Positions 1 to 8,459 of a stretch of 64,000 bases of DNA are shown here, piece after piece. Both the position numbers and the translations under genes were made by a program. Below the pieces are notes generated by a model. That model saw nothing but the letters and a program-made list of their open reading frames with translations. It was not told the DNA's origin and did not search any database. Location: the NCBI GenBank assembly GCA_028821575.1, contig JAPPFW010000095.1, forward strand, positions 24,428 to 88,427, given 5' to 3'. The stretch's first letter is position 1; each line of letters opens with the position of its first letter. This DNA is from a bacterium (GTDB lineage: Bacteria > Actinomycetota > Acidimicrobiia > Spongiisociales > Spongiisociaceae).

Positions 1-453
1 CAAAGGCTCCTGCGCGCATCCGACCGTGATCCCGAGGTCAGCGAAGCGTTCGACGTGCGATGCCCACCACTGGCCGGCGTCGACGTCGGCGAAGCGCCCG
101 GTGGCGGTAGCGCCGGGATCTCCGTCGCTGAGGGCTCGCCCCAGCCACACCGCCAACTCCCAGCGCTTCAACGGTTGGCGGGGGCAGATGCTCGGACGAG
201 GCAGACCAAGGTCGCCGCACTCGGTTCGCGCCAAATAACCCCTGGCCGCCAGAGCATTGAGACCCGGCTCGTGCACGCTTCCGTCGTCGTCGCCGAACCA
301 GTCGCCGGGCGTCTCACCGGCCGCTTGGAGACCGGCGGCGGTCGCGGCCGGCGTGGCCAGCACGGTCACCGCGACTGCCACAGCGACAATCACCGCCACC
401 CACGAGTAGCCAGACGTGAGACGCCGCCTCCTCTCAAATGCAAAAACATGCAC
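1..453 (-). CDS. S-layer homology (SLH) domain protein, 3' part beyond window edge
   Basis: Reading the minus strand inward from 453 gives an open frame that runs off the left edge. It has a basic N-terminus (four Arg in a row), a Val/Ala-rich hydrophobic segment fitting a signal peptide, then a spacer and an SLH-type module: the stretch with RWELAVWLGRAL, then GRFADV, then FADLGITVGC. The same cysteine-flanked SLH style (GITxGC) recurs in the SpoIID protein near 45.4 kb. Start is uncertain: the GTG at 453 has AGGA four bases upstream, and an ATG at 483 is in frame. SLH modules anchor exported proteins to cell-wall polymers. The function of the missing C-terminal part cannot be told. Confidence 0.7.
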   Translation of the reverse strand, partial: MHVFAFERRRRLTSGYSWVAVIVAVAVAVTVLATPAATAAGLQAAGETPGDWFGDDDGSVHEPGLNALAARGYLARTECGDLGLPRPSICPRQPLKRWELAVWLGRALSDGDPGATATGRFADVDAGQWWASHVERFADLGITVGCAQEPL

Positions 454-750
454 TGAATCCTGTGAACGTGGGGCCACCTCCATGGACCTTACACACATGG
501 CACAGCTGGTGACCACCCGCTAAGGCAAGCGCAAGACAGCTCGCAGACGCGAGACGGCAAGTCCTCCTAATCGCGCCTGATCAAAGACCGGTCAGGCTCG
601 GGCGCCGGCCACCAGCGCTACTCGTCTAGGAGGCTGCTGAAAAAGCCCCGGCAGAGCGGTTCGCTGACAGATGACAGGTCTGACCTCAGGTGGTTTACCA
701 TGCAGCGAACCCCGTCAGATAGTTTTCGGCACCCCTCCTAGGCCGAAGGT
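454..750. other. Intergenic region, nothing recognised
   Basis: About 300 bases between two minus-strand genes. It should hold the promoter of the SLH gene. I see no convincing ORF, hairpin or RNA gene. A GGCTGCTGAAAAAG stretch near 631 resembles some insertion-sequence ends but has no partner. Confidence 0.4.
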
Positions 751-1131
751 TCATGCGCGCATCCTCCGCGCCGCTCTCCGCAGCGCACGGCGCGGCGGGA
801 CCCCTACGAAAGAACCCATCTCCCGGCCCGTGGAGTCGAGTACGGTGCTCACCGGGATCTCCCCCACGCCGAGCCGTGTCAGCAGGCTGGGCCGATCCTC
901 CCACGTGAATTCCGTGAAACCATCTTCTCCCAGCACATCCACGTAGACGGAACGGGCCGAGTCACACGAGTCGCAGGCGGAAGCCGTGAACAGGTAGACG
1001 CCGGGCCCCTCGAGATTCCCCCCGGTGCGCAAGGGCCGCCCGCGACGCCGGGGACGGAGTCGGGCTACCGCCACCACCACACCAGCCGCCACGATCACCA
1101 CGAGCAATCTGAGCACGAGGTCGCTATCCAA
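751..1131 (-). CDS. Membrane-anchored thioredoxin-fold protein
   Basis: A 126-residue protein with one N-terminal membrane segment (about residues 6-22), a basic stretch, and then a compact thioredoxin-like domain. The CDSC motif (CxxC, in FTASACDSCDSARSVY) sits where thioredoxins carry their redox pair, and EIPVSTVLD fits the cis-proline strand. It probably acts as a membrane-tethered thiol oxidoreductase or reductant carrier; the partner is unknown. The start is TTG and overlaps the upstream DUF5719 gene by 8 bp, so the two are probably co-translated. A GTG five codons in is an alternative start. Confidence 0.65.
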   Translation of the reverse strand: MDSDLVLRLLVVIVAAGVVVAVARLRPRRRGRPLRTGGNLEGPGVYLFTASACDSCDSARSVYVDVLGEDGFTEFTWEDRPSLLTRLGVGEIPVSTVLDSTGREMGSFVGVPPRRALRRAARRMRA

Positions 1132-2434
1132 CCGGAACCCCTCCGGCGAACATCATCGATCCCTGCGCCTCCTCCCACCATCCTGCGCTGAATGGACCGC
1201 TCCCGACCACACGTACTCCCAGCACATCAGGATCCGCCACGACTACCGTCTCCACGGAGCCGGCGGAGACCGTGACCGAATTCGGAAGCTCCTCCCCCGA
1301 TGCGGTCAGTGCGGTGTAGGTGACCTCGAGGTCGACGACCCCGGCGTTGAGAAGTCGGAACCGGCTGTCCGAAGGGACCGTGCCCGGTCCGAGCAGCAAC
1401 CACGCGGAGGCATTGATGGGAGTCCCGGTGGTTGCGGCGATGGCCGTGCTCGATCGGCCGACCACCGCCGCCCCGAACGGTCCGTCCCCCGTCACCCGGA
1501 TCCCGAAAGCAGGCGTGGGCAATCCCCCCAGACCGATGCGTACCTGACCGGGCCCCTCGATAGTCCCGCTCAGGGGCGCCAGGACGCTCGCCTCGTCGTC
1601 GAACAGTTCCACTACGAAGTTGACCTCCAACGACGCTTCATTGGTGAGAACGAGGGAGGTCTCCAGCCCTTCGACGCCGGCGACCGGAAACTCCCAGCCC
1701 TCGCTCGACCCCGTGCCCGGCCAGACCGCGGTATCCGTACCGGTATCCAACTCCATGACCGGGATGACCGAACCGAGCGTGGGGCGGACGATTGTCGCGA
1801 GTGACTCCCGGCCCGCCAGGATCCCTTCCAGGGAGACGACGCGGGTCCTTCCGGCCGGGATCGTCAATGCCTCCAGCGACTCGGAGGCCTCCGTTCCCAA
1901 CTCGCTGAGTGCCCACAGATCGACCCGCGCGTCGGTCGTGAACGGGTTGAATAGGCGCAGGGTGAGTTCCTCGCCCTGCAGCGTGGAACCCCCAGGAAGA
2001 TGCCACGTGGCGGGAAGAGAGGCCGTGCACAGATCCCCGGCCAGCAGGCCCTCTCCGAACGCCACCACGCCGACCGCCCCTTCGCTCTGTGCGAACTCGA
2101 CCATGGCAGAACTGATCCCGACCTCGCGGGGGTTGTCGATCCTCGCCACCCCGATCCCCTCGATCGCGTCGCCCGAGAGTGTGTCCCTGACCTCCCCACC
2201 CTCTGGGAAGGAGATGTCGAAACCGCCCGCCCCCTCTGTCGCAACCAGGTAGGAGGAACTGCGCCGACCGTCCGACAAGGCCCACGGGCAGCCGACGAAA
2301 CGTGCCTGCCCCAGACGGTACTCGTCGACCAGAAACGTCCCGCCGGATGGTGGATCCGGTAACGGAGGCGCCGGGAGGCGGAGGGCCGCCACCAACAGAG
2401 CGGCGGCCGCAAGCAGGAAGGCCAGACGTGTCAT
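1124..2434 (-). CDS. DUF5719 family secreted protein
   Basis: 436 residues. An N-terminal hydrophobic stretch (MTRLAFLLAAAALLVAALRL) is a signal peptide or anchor. The rest is Gly/Val/Ser-rich beta-strand-type sequence without catalytic motifs, as in DUF5719. The start is the ATG at 2434 because it overlaps the stop of the upstream glycosyltransferase (ATGA); the open frame extends further upstream, but only as antisense to that gene. DUF5719 genes often sit beside a GT2 glycosyltransferase and the F420 gene cofD in actinobacteria, and that order is present here. Function is unknown; a cell-envelope role is inferred. Confidence 0.75.
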   Translation of the reverse strand: MTRLAFLLAAAALLVAALRLPAPPLPDPPSGGTFLVDEYRLGQARFVGCPWALSDGRRSSSYLVATEGAGGFDISFPEGGEVRDTLSGDAIEGIGVARIDNPREVGISSAMVEFAQSEGAVGVVAFGEGLLAGDLCTASLPATWHLPGGSTLQGEELTLRLFNPFTTDARVDLWALSELGTEASESLEALTIPAGRTRVVSLEGILAGRESLATIVRPTLGSVIPVMELDTGTDTAVWPGTGSSEGWEFPVAGVEGLETSLVLTNEASLEVNFVVELFDDEASVLAPLSGTIEGPGQVRIGLGGLPTPAFGIRVTGDGPFGAAVVGRSSTAIAATTGTPINASAWLLLGPGTVPSDSRFRLLNAGVVDLEVTYTALTASGEELPNSVTVSAGSVETVVVADPDVLGVRVVGSGPFSAGWWEEAQGSMMFAGGVPVG

Positions 2435-5226
2435 GCCGCCGACCCCCGCCGGCGGAGAGGACGCAGGCCGAAGGCGAGAACCACCAGGATCAGCACCCAT
2501 GCCCCGGCGGACTGGGCCATGAGGCGGTGGGACGCCACACCCTCGAAGATGGCCACTCCCGACTCCGCCGAGACCCGGTTGGCCCATCCGGCCGGCTCCC
2601 AAGTTCCGGGACCCCAGCCGGGATCGGCGTTCTCGCTCAACCGCACCGAACCATCCGAGGGCCGCCCCTCGTACTCCGGGGGGCTCCACGACCAGGGAAC
2701 TCCCCGGTCCGTAATGGCCCGGTACGCGTCAGCCGTGTTCTCCCACACGCCTCCGGATTCGGCGATGAAGAGTCCGCTGAGCGGGCGAAGGTCAAGTTGG
2801 GCGGCCATGACCTCGGTAAGTGGGGTCGGGCCCATGGCGACCACCCACCTGATCCCGTACTCGGCCAGAACCCGGCCGGGACGCAGTTCCTCACCTGCCA
2901 GCAGGCGGGTCAGCGCACGCTCCAGTTCGAGGTCGCCCCCTAGTGGTTCAGGAAGCCATGCCTGCGGGTAGTCCAGACTTCCACCGACCACGCGATAGGC
3001 CGCTCCATCGGGCAGCCGCCGGAACTCACCGGGCAGACTCTCACCGGGCCCGGCCAGCAGGATACGGTCGGCACCATGTGACCCGGCGCGGCTCTCCGCG
3101 AACTCCAGCGTCCCGAATCGGTCTTCCGGCAGACCCATGCGCCCGGATGGAAGCGCCACCACCGTCGCCAGCCCGACCAGGGCCGCTGCTCCGACTCCCA
3201 CGTAGGCGGCTGAGCGACGTAGGAATCGTGCCGACCCGAGAGTCGAGAGGCCCTCGATAGCGCCTGCCACCACTAGGGCGACTCCCAGGCCGGCGAGGAG
3301 TAGACCGCCCGCCGTGACCTCCAGCCCTGCCCCGAGACTTGCCGCCCTGGCCGCGAAGAACCCGCCGGAGCCGATCAGCACACCGGTCATGGCGATGTTC
3401 AACGGACGGCCGCGACCCGAGATACCGGCCGCCAAGCCGGCAATGACGATCGGGAGGGACACCCACCAGGCCGGATCCGGGTGGAACGGAACACCGCCCT
3501 CCACGATCGAGGAGGCTTCCCGCGCCACCGGCCACGGTAGGAGGACCGGGACCGCCAGCATCGAGCCTCCGAGCGCAACCGGCAGGCTGCGGGCCTTGCG
3601 ACTCGCCAGCGCCCAGGCAACTCCGAAGATGAGCGGCACGACCGCTAGAAGCGGGACGAAAACCGCCGACCAGGCGGTGGCAAGACCGACTCGGGCGAGG
3701 CGGCCAATCCATCCCACCATGCCGGACGGCGTTGGCGCCACGATCCCTGCACACGCCCATGGGATACCCCCCAGAGCGAGGAGACCGGGCCAGTATCCTG
3801 CACCCGCCAAAAACAGCGTAGGATAACCGGCCAGGTAAACACCGCCGGCGAGCATTCCTGCTCCGATACCGAGGCCGGCGCGGCGCACCAGCACGAACAG
3901 TCCCACCGCGGCAGAGGCAGCCGAACCGGCCGTCAGAAGGGTGGCTGCGAGTGCTCCCCGGTTACCCAGGATCAGTTGAGCGGTGGCTGCCGCCGCCACC
4001 GAGGGATGCATAGGCTCGGAACTGCCGAGACCTGCCAGGTGCCATCCCCCGGCATAGGCGCGCAGCGTGTCCCAAGCCGACTCCGGCAGCGGCAGAACGA
4101 AGCCGGTGATCGGAAGCCCCTCCATGAAGATCGACCGGGTCAGCACGATCAGGAACGCAACACCTGCGGCGACGGCCAGTACCGACGGCCTCTGCCAGAA
4201 CGTTGGCGACTCGTCGAGCCGGTCCTCCTCCTCATCGAATTCCGGACCGGCGCCGAGCATCGCCCCTAGATCGGACGCGATCGCCCGCATCTGCACGGAC
4301 CCCGTCACCTGGAAACGGAACAGCTCCGCATCGGAATCCATGGAGACCGCCGGAGCCCGCCGCCGGATCTCCAGCGTGGAGGCCAGGTGCCGGACGTTCC
4401 ACAACCAGGCACCGATCCAGTCGGGAAGAGCCCCCCATGCACCGCGGGCGGTCCGGTAGAGGGCGCTCAGCAGACCGACGAGGAGAAGCCCGGGGAGGCT
4501 CCACAGGAGGGTCACGACCGAGTACGTCTTGATCATCACCCGGATGCGGCCCGCCTGCTCGCGCCACGTGTGAACACGATCCTCACCGGAGGCCCGCGTG
4601 AACACCTCGGAGGTCGGACCCACCACGACCCGGCCGCCCACCACCCTTGCCCTCTGGCACAGGTCGAGGCCGGTCGCTATGTAGGGGAGCTTCCGGTCCA
4701 GCCCACCGAGTCCTCCGGCCAAGTCCCGGCGCACCAGCATCGACGCGGGCTCCAAGGAGGCCACGTCCCTGATCACGTCGAATTGTTCCTGGTCGAGTTC
4801 TCCCTGCTCCAACCCGCTGAAGGGAAACCCGAACACGTCGGTGGCGGCGCCGACCGAGACCAGCTGTTGTGGATTGGCCGCGTCGAGGATCTTGGAACCC
4901 ACGATGGACGCATCCACCTGGATGGCCGTCGCAACCAGTGCGGCCAGAGCATCGCGCCGGGCGGTGGTGCGGGAGTCGAGGAGCCACAGGTACTCGACCC
5001 GATCACCGGCTATTGCCAGTACGTCGCTCATCGATCTGACCCGTTTGGGTTGGATCGCGGTGTCCGGGGGGAAGACCTGGGAACGATCGCCCACCACAAC
5101 GACGCCCTCGATTCCGTAGACTTGCCCTCCGATGCTCTCGAGAACCGCGCCGATGTCGTCGCCCCGGCGGGCAACCACCACCGCAAGCACGCGGGGACGA
5201 TCGGACGTTTCGGAGGGAATGGTCAT
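2431..5226 (-). CDS. GT2 glycosyltransferase fused to large multi-pass membrane domain
   Basis: About 931 residues. The N-terminal part (roughly 1-240) is a GT-A glycosyltransferase-2 fold: RVLAVVVARRGD, LWLLDSRT in the nucleotide-binding position, LEPASMLVRRDL, and GLDLCQRARVVGG near the acceptor site. After it come a membrane segment near 250, a soluble linker, and then many predicted membrane helices (about 350-680) before an extracytoplasmic tail. This is the conserved actinobacterial envelope glycosyltransferase that precedes DUF5719; its sugar substrate is unknown. I chose the ATG at 5226, with GGGGC upstream, over a GTG 27 bp earlier. It is divergent from cofD with about 60 bp between them. 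Confidence 0.75.
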   Translation of the reverse strand: MTIPSETSDRPRVLAVVVARRGDDIGAVLESIGGQVYGIEGVVVVGDRSQVFPPDTAIQPKRVRSMSDVLAIAGDRVEYLWLLDSRTTARRDALAALVATAIQVDASIVGSKILDAANPQQLVSVGAATDVFGFPFSGLEQGELDQEQFDVIRDVASLEPASMLVRRDLAGGLGGLDRKLPYIATGLDLCQRARVVGGRVVVGPTSEVFTRASGEDRVHTWREQAGRIRVMIKTYSVVTLLWSLPGLLLVGLLSALYRTARGAWGALPDWIGAWLWNVRHLASTLEIRRRAPAVSMDSDAELFRFQVTGSVQMRAIASDLGAMLGAGPEFDEEEDRLDESPTFWQRPSVLAVAAGVAFLIVLTRSIFMEGLPITGFVLPLPESAWDTLRAYAGGWHLAGLGSSEPMHPSVAAAATAQLILGNRGALAATLLTAGSAASAAVGLFVLVRRAGLGIGAGMLAGGVYLAGYPTLFLAGAGYWPGLLALGGIPWACAGIVAPTPSGMVGWIGRLARVGLATAWSAVFVPLLAVVPLIFGVAWALASRKARSLPVALGGSMLAVPVLLPWPVAREASSIVEGGVPFHPDPAWWVSLPIVIAGLAAGISGRGRPLNIAMTGVLIGSGGFFAARAASLGAGLEVTAGGLLLAGLGVALVVAGAIEGLSTLGSARFLRRSAAYVGVGAAALVGLATVVALPSGRMGLPEDRFGTLEFAESRAGSHGADRILLAGPGESLPGEFRRLPDGAAYRVVGGSLDYPQAWLPEPLGGDLELERALTRLLAGEELRPGRVLAEYGIRWVVAMGPTPLTEVMAAQLDLRPLSGLFIAESGGVWENTADAYRAITDRGVPWSWSPPEYEGRPSDGSVRLSENADPGWGPGTWEPAGWANRVSAESGVAIFEGVASHRLMAQSAGAWVLILVVLAFGLRPLRRRGSAA

Positions 5227-5289
5227 CGAAGCCCCATTCTGTACCGGCGGCACGGCTAAGGCAATGACCCACCTAGCAGGACGGTATCG

Positions 5290-6213
5290 TTGACGCGTGC
5301 CGTTGCCCTAATCTCCGGCGGTGTCGGAGGCGCCCGGCTGGCCCGCGGCTTCGAGCACCTCCCCGATGTCAGGACCACGATCGTAGTCAACGTGGGCGAT
5401 GACGACACTATCTACGGGCTCTCGGTATCGCCGGACATCGACACGGTGCTGTATACGCTGGCAGGGCTGGAGGGACCCCATGGTTGGGGACGTGCCGGAG
5501 ACACCATGGTGCTGATGGAACACCTGGATGGCTTGGGTGTCGACACGACGTTCCGGCTGGGAGACGCCGACGCGGCCCTCAACATCTGTAGGACCATGCG
5601 GCTCGACGCCGGAGATCCGCTTCACGAGATCACCGCGTCACTGGCCGGCTCCTTGGGTATCCGATCGAAGATCTTGCCCGCCACCAACCACCCCCTGCGC
5701 ACCGAAATCCGCACAGGACCCGATCTCTGGAGGCCGTTCCAGGAGTACTTCGTGATGCGCGGCCAACGCGACGAGGTCCTCGAAGTGCGGTACACCGGTG
5801 CGGCGGAGGCCACAGCCGCCCCAGGCGTGGTCGAGGCGATCCGTACCGCCGACGTGGTAGTCATCACCCCCTCGAATCCACCCCTGTCCATATGGCCGAT
5901 CCTGGCGATCGGTGACGTCGCCGTAGCTCTCGAGAGGGCGCGGCGGGTCATTGCGGTCAGCCCGCTGTTCGGAGGCCGCGCTCTCAAAGGTCCCGCCGAC
6001 CGGGTCATGGCCTCTCTCGGCCTGCCTCCAGGCAACGCCGGGGTCCACGCGGCTTACGAGGGACTACTGGACGACTTGTTCATCGACAGCGGGGACCGGG
6101 AAGATCGCGACGGGTTGGCCGCATCAGGTGTCTCCGTCCACGTCGGATCCACACTTGTGGCAGATCCGGAACGTGCCACTGCGTTCGCCGCCCGCATCAT
6201 GGAGTTGCTGTGA
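5290..6213 (+). CDS. cofD: F420 biosynthesis phospho(enol)pyruvate/phospholactate transferase CofD/FbiA
   Basis: 307 residues, full length for the family. It transfers the phospholactate or phosphoenolpyruvate moiety onto the deazaflavin Fo to make (dehydro)F420-0. Diagnostic sequence: SGGVGGARLARG at the N-terminus, VNVGDDD, the family hallmark GWGRAGDTMVLMEHL, and ITPSNPPLSIWPIL. The start is TTG with AGGACGG nine bases upstream. The stop overlaps the next gene cofE (GTGA), giving a classic cofD-cofE unit. Actinobacterial FbiA uses phosphoenolpyruvate; whether this one does cannot be read from sequence. Confidence 0.93.
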   Translation: MTRAVALISGGVGGARLARGFEHLPDVRTTIVVNVGDDDTIYGLSVSPDIDTVLYTLAGLEGPHGWGRAGDTMVLMEHLDGLGVDTTFRLGDADAALNICRTMRLDAGDPLHEITASLAGSLGIRSKILPATNHPLRTEIRTGPDLWRPFQEYFVMRGQRDEVLEVRYTGAAEATAAPGVVEAIRTADVVVITPSNPPLSIWPILAIGDVAVALERARRVIAVSPLFGGRALKGPADRVMASLGLPPGNAGVHAAYEGLLDDLFIDSGDREDRDGLAASGVSVHVGSTLVADPERATAFAARIMELL

Positions 6214-6911
6214 CCGTCTCGATCATCCCGCTGGAGGGGATCAGGGAGGCGCGACCGGGCGACGACGTGGTGGAACTCCTGACGGGCGGGCTGGAAGTCT
6301 CGCGGGTGACCTTACAGGAGGGCGACGTGATGGTCGTCACCCACAAGCTGGTCTCCAAGGCCGAGGGCCGGATCGTGGAACTGGGCGCGGATCCCGAAGC
6401 CCACCGGGATCTGATAATCCGCGAAGCCTCGGCGATCCTTCGGAGGCGAGACGCTCTCGTGATCACCGAGACCCCGCACGGATTCGTGTGCGCGAACGCA
6501 GGGGTGGATCGCTCCAACGTTGCTCCCGGCCGGGCGGTGCTGCTACCGGTCGATCCGGACCGGTCCGCTCGACGCATCCGCGCCCGGCTGCTCAACGCCT
6601 TCGGAATAACCGTCGGTGTCGTCATCACGGATACTTTCGGCAGGGCGTGGCGCCACGGATTGACCGACATCGCCATCGGAGTGGCGGGAATCCCGGCCAT
6701 AGTCGACCACCGTGGCACACTGGACACGTTCGGGAACACACTCGAGGTAACCGAGGTTGCTATCGCCGACGAGATCGCTGCTGCTGCGGACCTGGTCATG
6801 GGCAAGGCGAGGGGGATCCCCGCAGCGGTAGTGAGAGGGCTGGAACTCCCGGTCCACGACGGCAGTGCTTCGGACCTGGTGAGGCACCCGTCCGACGACC
6901 TTTTTCGTTAG
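6210..6911 (+). CDS. cofE: Coenzyme F420:L-glutamate ligase (CofE domain only)
   Basis: 233 residues. It adds gamma-linked glutamates to F420-0 using GTP. Seen: IIPLEGIREARPGDD, VVTHKLVSKAEGR, GFVCANAGVDRSNV and ITDTFGRAWRHGLTDIAIG, all standard CofE blocks. Mycobacterial FbiB carries an extra C-terminal nitroreductase-like domain that reduces dehydro-F420-0; this protein stops after the ligase domain, so that reductase must be elsewhere or is not needed. The GTG start overlaps the cofD stop. The stop codon lies inside a 7-bp repeat array. Confidence 0.92.
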   Translation: MTVSIIPLEGIREARPGDDVVELLTGGLEVSRVTLQEGDVMVVTHKLVSKAEGRIVELGADPEAHRDLIIREASAILRRRDALVITETPHGFVCANAGVDRSNVAPGRAVLLPVDPDRSARRIRARLLNAFGITVGVVITDTFGRAWRHGLTDIAIGVAGIPAIVDHRGTLDTFGNTLEVTEVAIADEIAAAADLVMGKARGIPAAVVRGLELPVHDGSASDLVRHPSDDLFR

Positions 6912-6927
6912 TGGTTAGTGGTTAGTA
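6907..6927. repeat. Heptamer tandem repeat GTTAGTG x3
   Basis: Three head-to-tail 7-bp units (GTTAGTG, GTTAGTG, GTTAGTA) that include the cofE stop codon and lie between convergent genes. The same unit recurs, inverted, near 32.1 and 40.6 kb. Confidence 0.75.
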
Positions 6928-6940
6928 CGAACCACAGACC

Positions 6941-7399
6941 CTACAGGAACACGCAGAACTCGTTGGCCTCGGGATCGGTCATCACCACCCATTTGCCCTG
7001 CGGTACGTCGAACCGCTCCACCTCCGTGGCGCCCCTGTGCACCAGGGCGGCGATCCCGGCTTCCCTGCTGCTATCCCGCTCTTCGGTCGGCACAGAGGGA
7101 TCGACAATGTCGATGTCGAGATGCCAACGGTTCTTGGCGATCTTGCCCTCGGGAACCCTCTGGAACAGGACCCGGGGACCCACACCATTCGGATCGACAA
7201 CCGCTGCGTACCGAGCGCGATCCTCCTCCGAGAGATCGAGCGCATCGGCGAAAGCCTCCCATGTCTCGAAGCCCTCCGGGGGAGGTTGCAGAACGTATCC
7301 CAGGGCAAACGCCCAGAACTCGGCCAGAGCGGCGGGATCCGCCGCGTCCACGGTCACCGCCTTTATGCGATAGGAAGGCGGCCTGCTCACGCGTGTCAT
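6941..7399 (-). CDS. VOC/glyoxalase-like domain protein
   Basis: 152 residues with the vicinal-oxygen-chelate layout: IKAVTVDAADPAALAEFWA at the N-terminus, a central block with GPRVLFQRVPEGK, HLDIDI (likely metal-ligand strand) and a terminal block ending VMTDPEANEFCVF. This matches the short actinobacterial glyoxalase-like family, whose substrates are mostly unknown. It faces cofE tail to tail. No metal-site claim is made beyond the His in HLDIDI and the Glu near the C-terminus. Confidence 0.75.
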   Translation of the reverse strand: MTRVSRPPSYRIKAVTVDAADPAALAEFWAFALGYVLQPPPEGFETWEAFADALDLSEEDRARYAAVVDPNGVGPRVLFQRVPEGKIAKNRWHLDIDIVDPSVPTEERDSSREAGIAALVHRGATEVERFDVPQGKWVVMTDPEANEFCVFL

Positions 7400-7496
7400 A
7401 CCGTCAACGATATCAAGGAACCGGGTGTGCGGCTGCTAACGGCAGATCCTGAACCCTATCTTTTGATACATATATCTCACTAATACCAACCAACAA

Positions 7497-8459
7497 CTAG
7501 AGACTACGCGCGAACCAATCCACGGTCCAGCCGATACCCTCCTCGAAGGTGGTGAAGGGCCGCCACCCCAACTCGTCTCGGGCAAGCGACCAGTCCAGGA
7601 CCGAGCGGGGGACGTCGCCGCGGCGGGGCGGGCCATGTATCGCGCCTCCTCCGAACCGGGCGTGGCGGGCCACCCTCTCGAAGACCTCCTCGGTGCTGGT
7701 CTCGACCCCGGTTCCTATGTTGTAGATCCCGCCTTCTCCCAGTTCGGCCGCCCTCAGGAGAGCGTCCACCACATCGTCCACGAAGACGTAGTCGCGCGTG
7801 TCGCTGCCCGAGCCGAAGATGGTGGGTCTCCTGCGGTCCACACAGGAACGGCTGAACACGGCTACCACACCCGCCTCCCCGGACGGATCCTGGCGGGGAC
7901 CGTAGATGTTGGAGGGACGGATCACCGTGAATTCGAGCCCGCGTTCCTTCCGCCAGAACCTCAGGTAGTCCTCGACCACTTTCTTGGAGATGCCATAGGG
8001 AGACTCGGGACGCGGCGACGAGTTCTCCCGAGCGGGCAGGTCTACCTCCCGCCCGTACACCGCGACCGAGGAGGTAAAGACAAACCGGTTGACCTCGGCC
8101 CTGCTTGAGGCCTCCAGCAGGTTCACAGCGCCAACTATGTTGATGTCGGCGTCCCGGCGGGGGTCGGATACGGAAGCGGAGACCGAGGTCTGGGCCGCCA
8201 GATGGAATACCAGATCGGGGGAGAACCGGCCCACCGTTCCCATCAGCTCATCTGCGCGGAGGTCGATCTGGTGTATCGAAACGGCGCCCCTGCGGCGGGC
8301 GCCGGCGAGCCGGGACACCTTACCGGACGACAGATCGTCGAGAACCAGGACTTCCCAACCGTCGTCGACCAGCCTGTCGACCAGGTGCGATCCCAGAAAC
8401 CCCGCGCCTCCTGTTACGAGTGCCCTTCCGGTCGTGGCGATCGTGACCGCGGACATCAC
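7497..8459 (-). CDS. NAD-dependent nucleotide-sugar epimerase/dehydratase (extended SDR)
   Basis: 320 residues. Rossmann motif TGGAGFLGSHLVDRL, then VFHLAAQTSV, SSVAVYG and the catalytic pair in SPYGISKKVVEDY (YxxxK), then VIRPSNIYGPRQ. This is a GalE-like extended SDR acting on UDP- or GDP-sugars; 4-epimerase or decarboxylase-type activity cannot be separated by eye. The GTG start overlaps the stop of the UDP-glucose dehydrogenase gene (GTGA), so it probably processes the UDP-uronic acid made by that enzyme. An ATG one codon later is equally possible. Confidence 0.82.
   Translation of the reverse strand: MMSAVTIATTGRALVTGGAGFLGSHLVDRLVDDGWEVLVLDDLSSGKVSRLAGARRRGAVSIHQIDLRADELMGTVGRFSPDLVFHLAAQTSVSASVSDPRRDADINIVGAVNLLEASSRAEVNRFVFTSSVAVYGREVDLPARENSSPRPESPYGISKKVVEDYLRFWRKERGLEFTVIRPSNIYGPRQDPSGEAGVVAVFSRSCVDRRRPTIFGSGSDTRDYVFVDDVVDALLRAAELGEGGIYNIGTGVETSTEEVFERVARHARFGGGAIHGPPRRGDVPRSVLDWSLARDELGWRPFTTFEEGIGWTVDWFARSL

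Noticed and set aside
631..650. GGCTGCTGAAAAAG as an insertion-sequence end
   Set aside because: Only one copy, no inverted partner and no transposase nearby.
1025..1804. Plus-strand open frame of 259 codons
   Set aside because: Arg-rich shadow of the DUF5719 gene; no motif.
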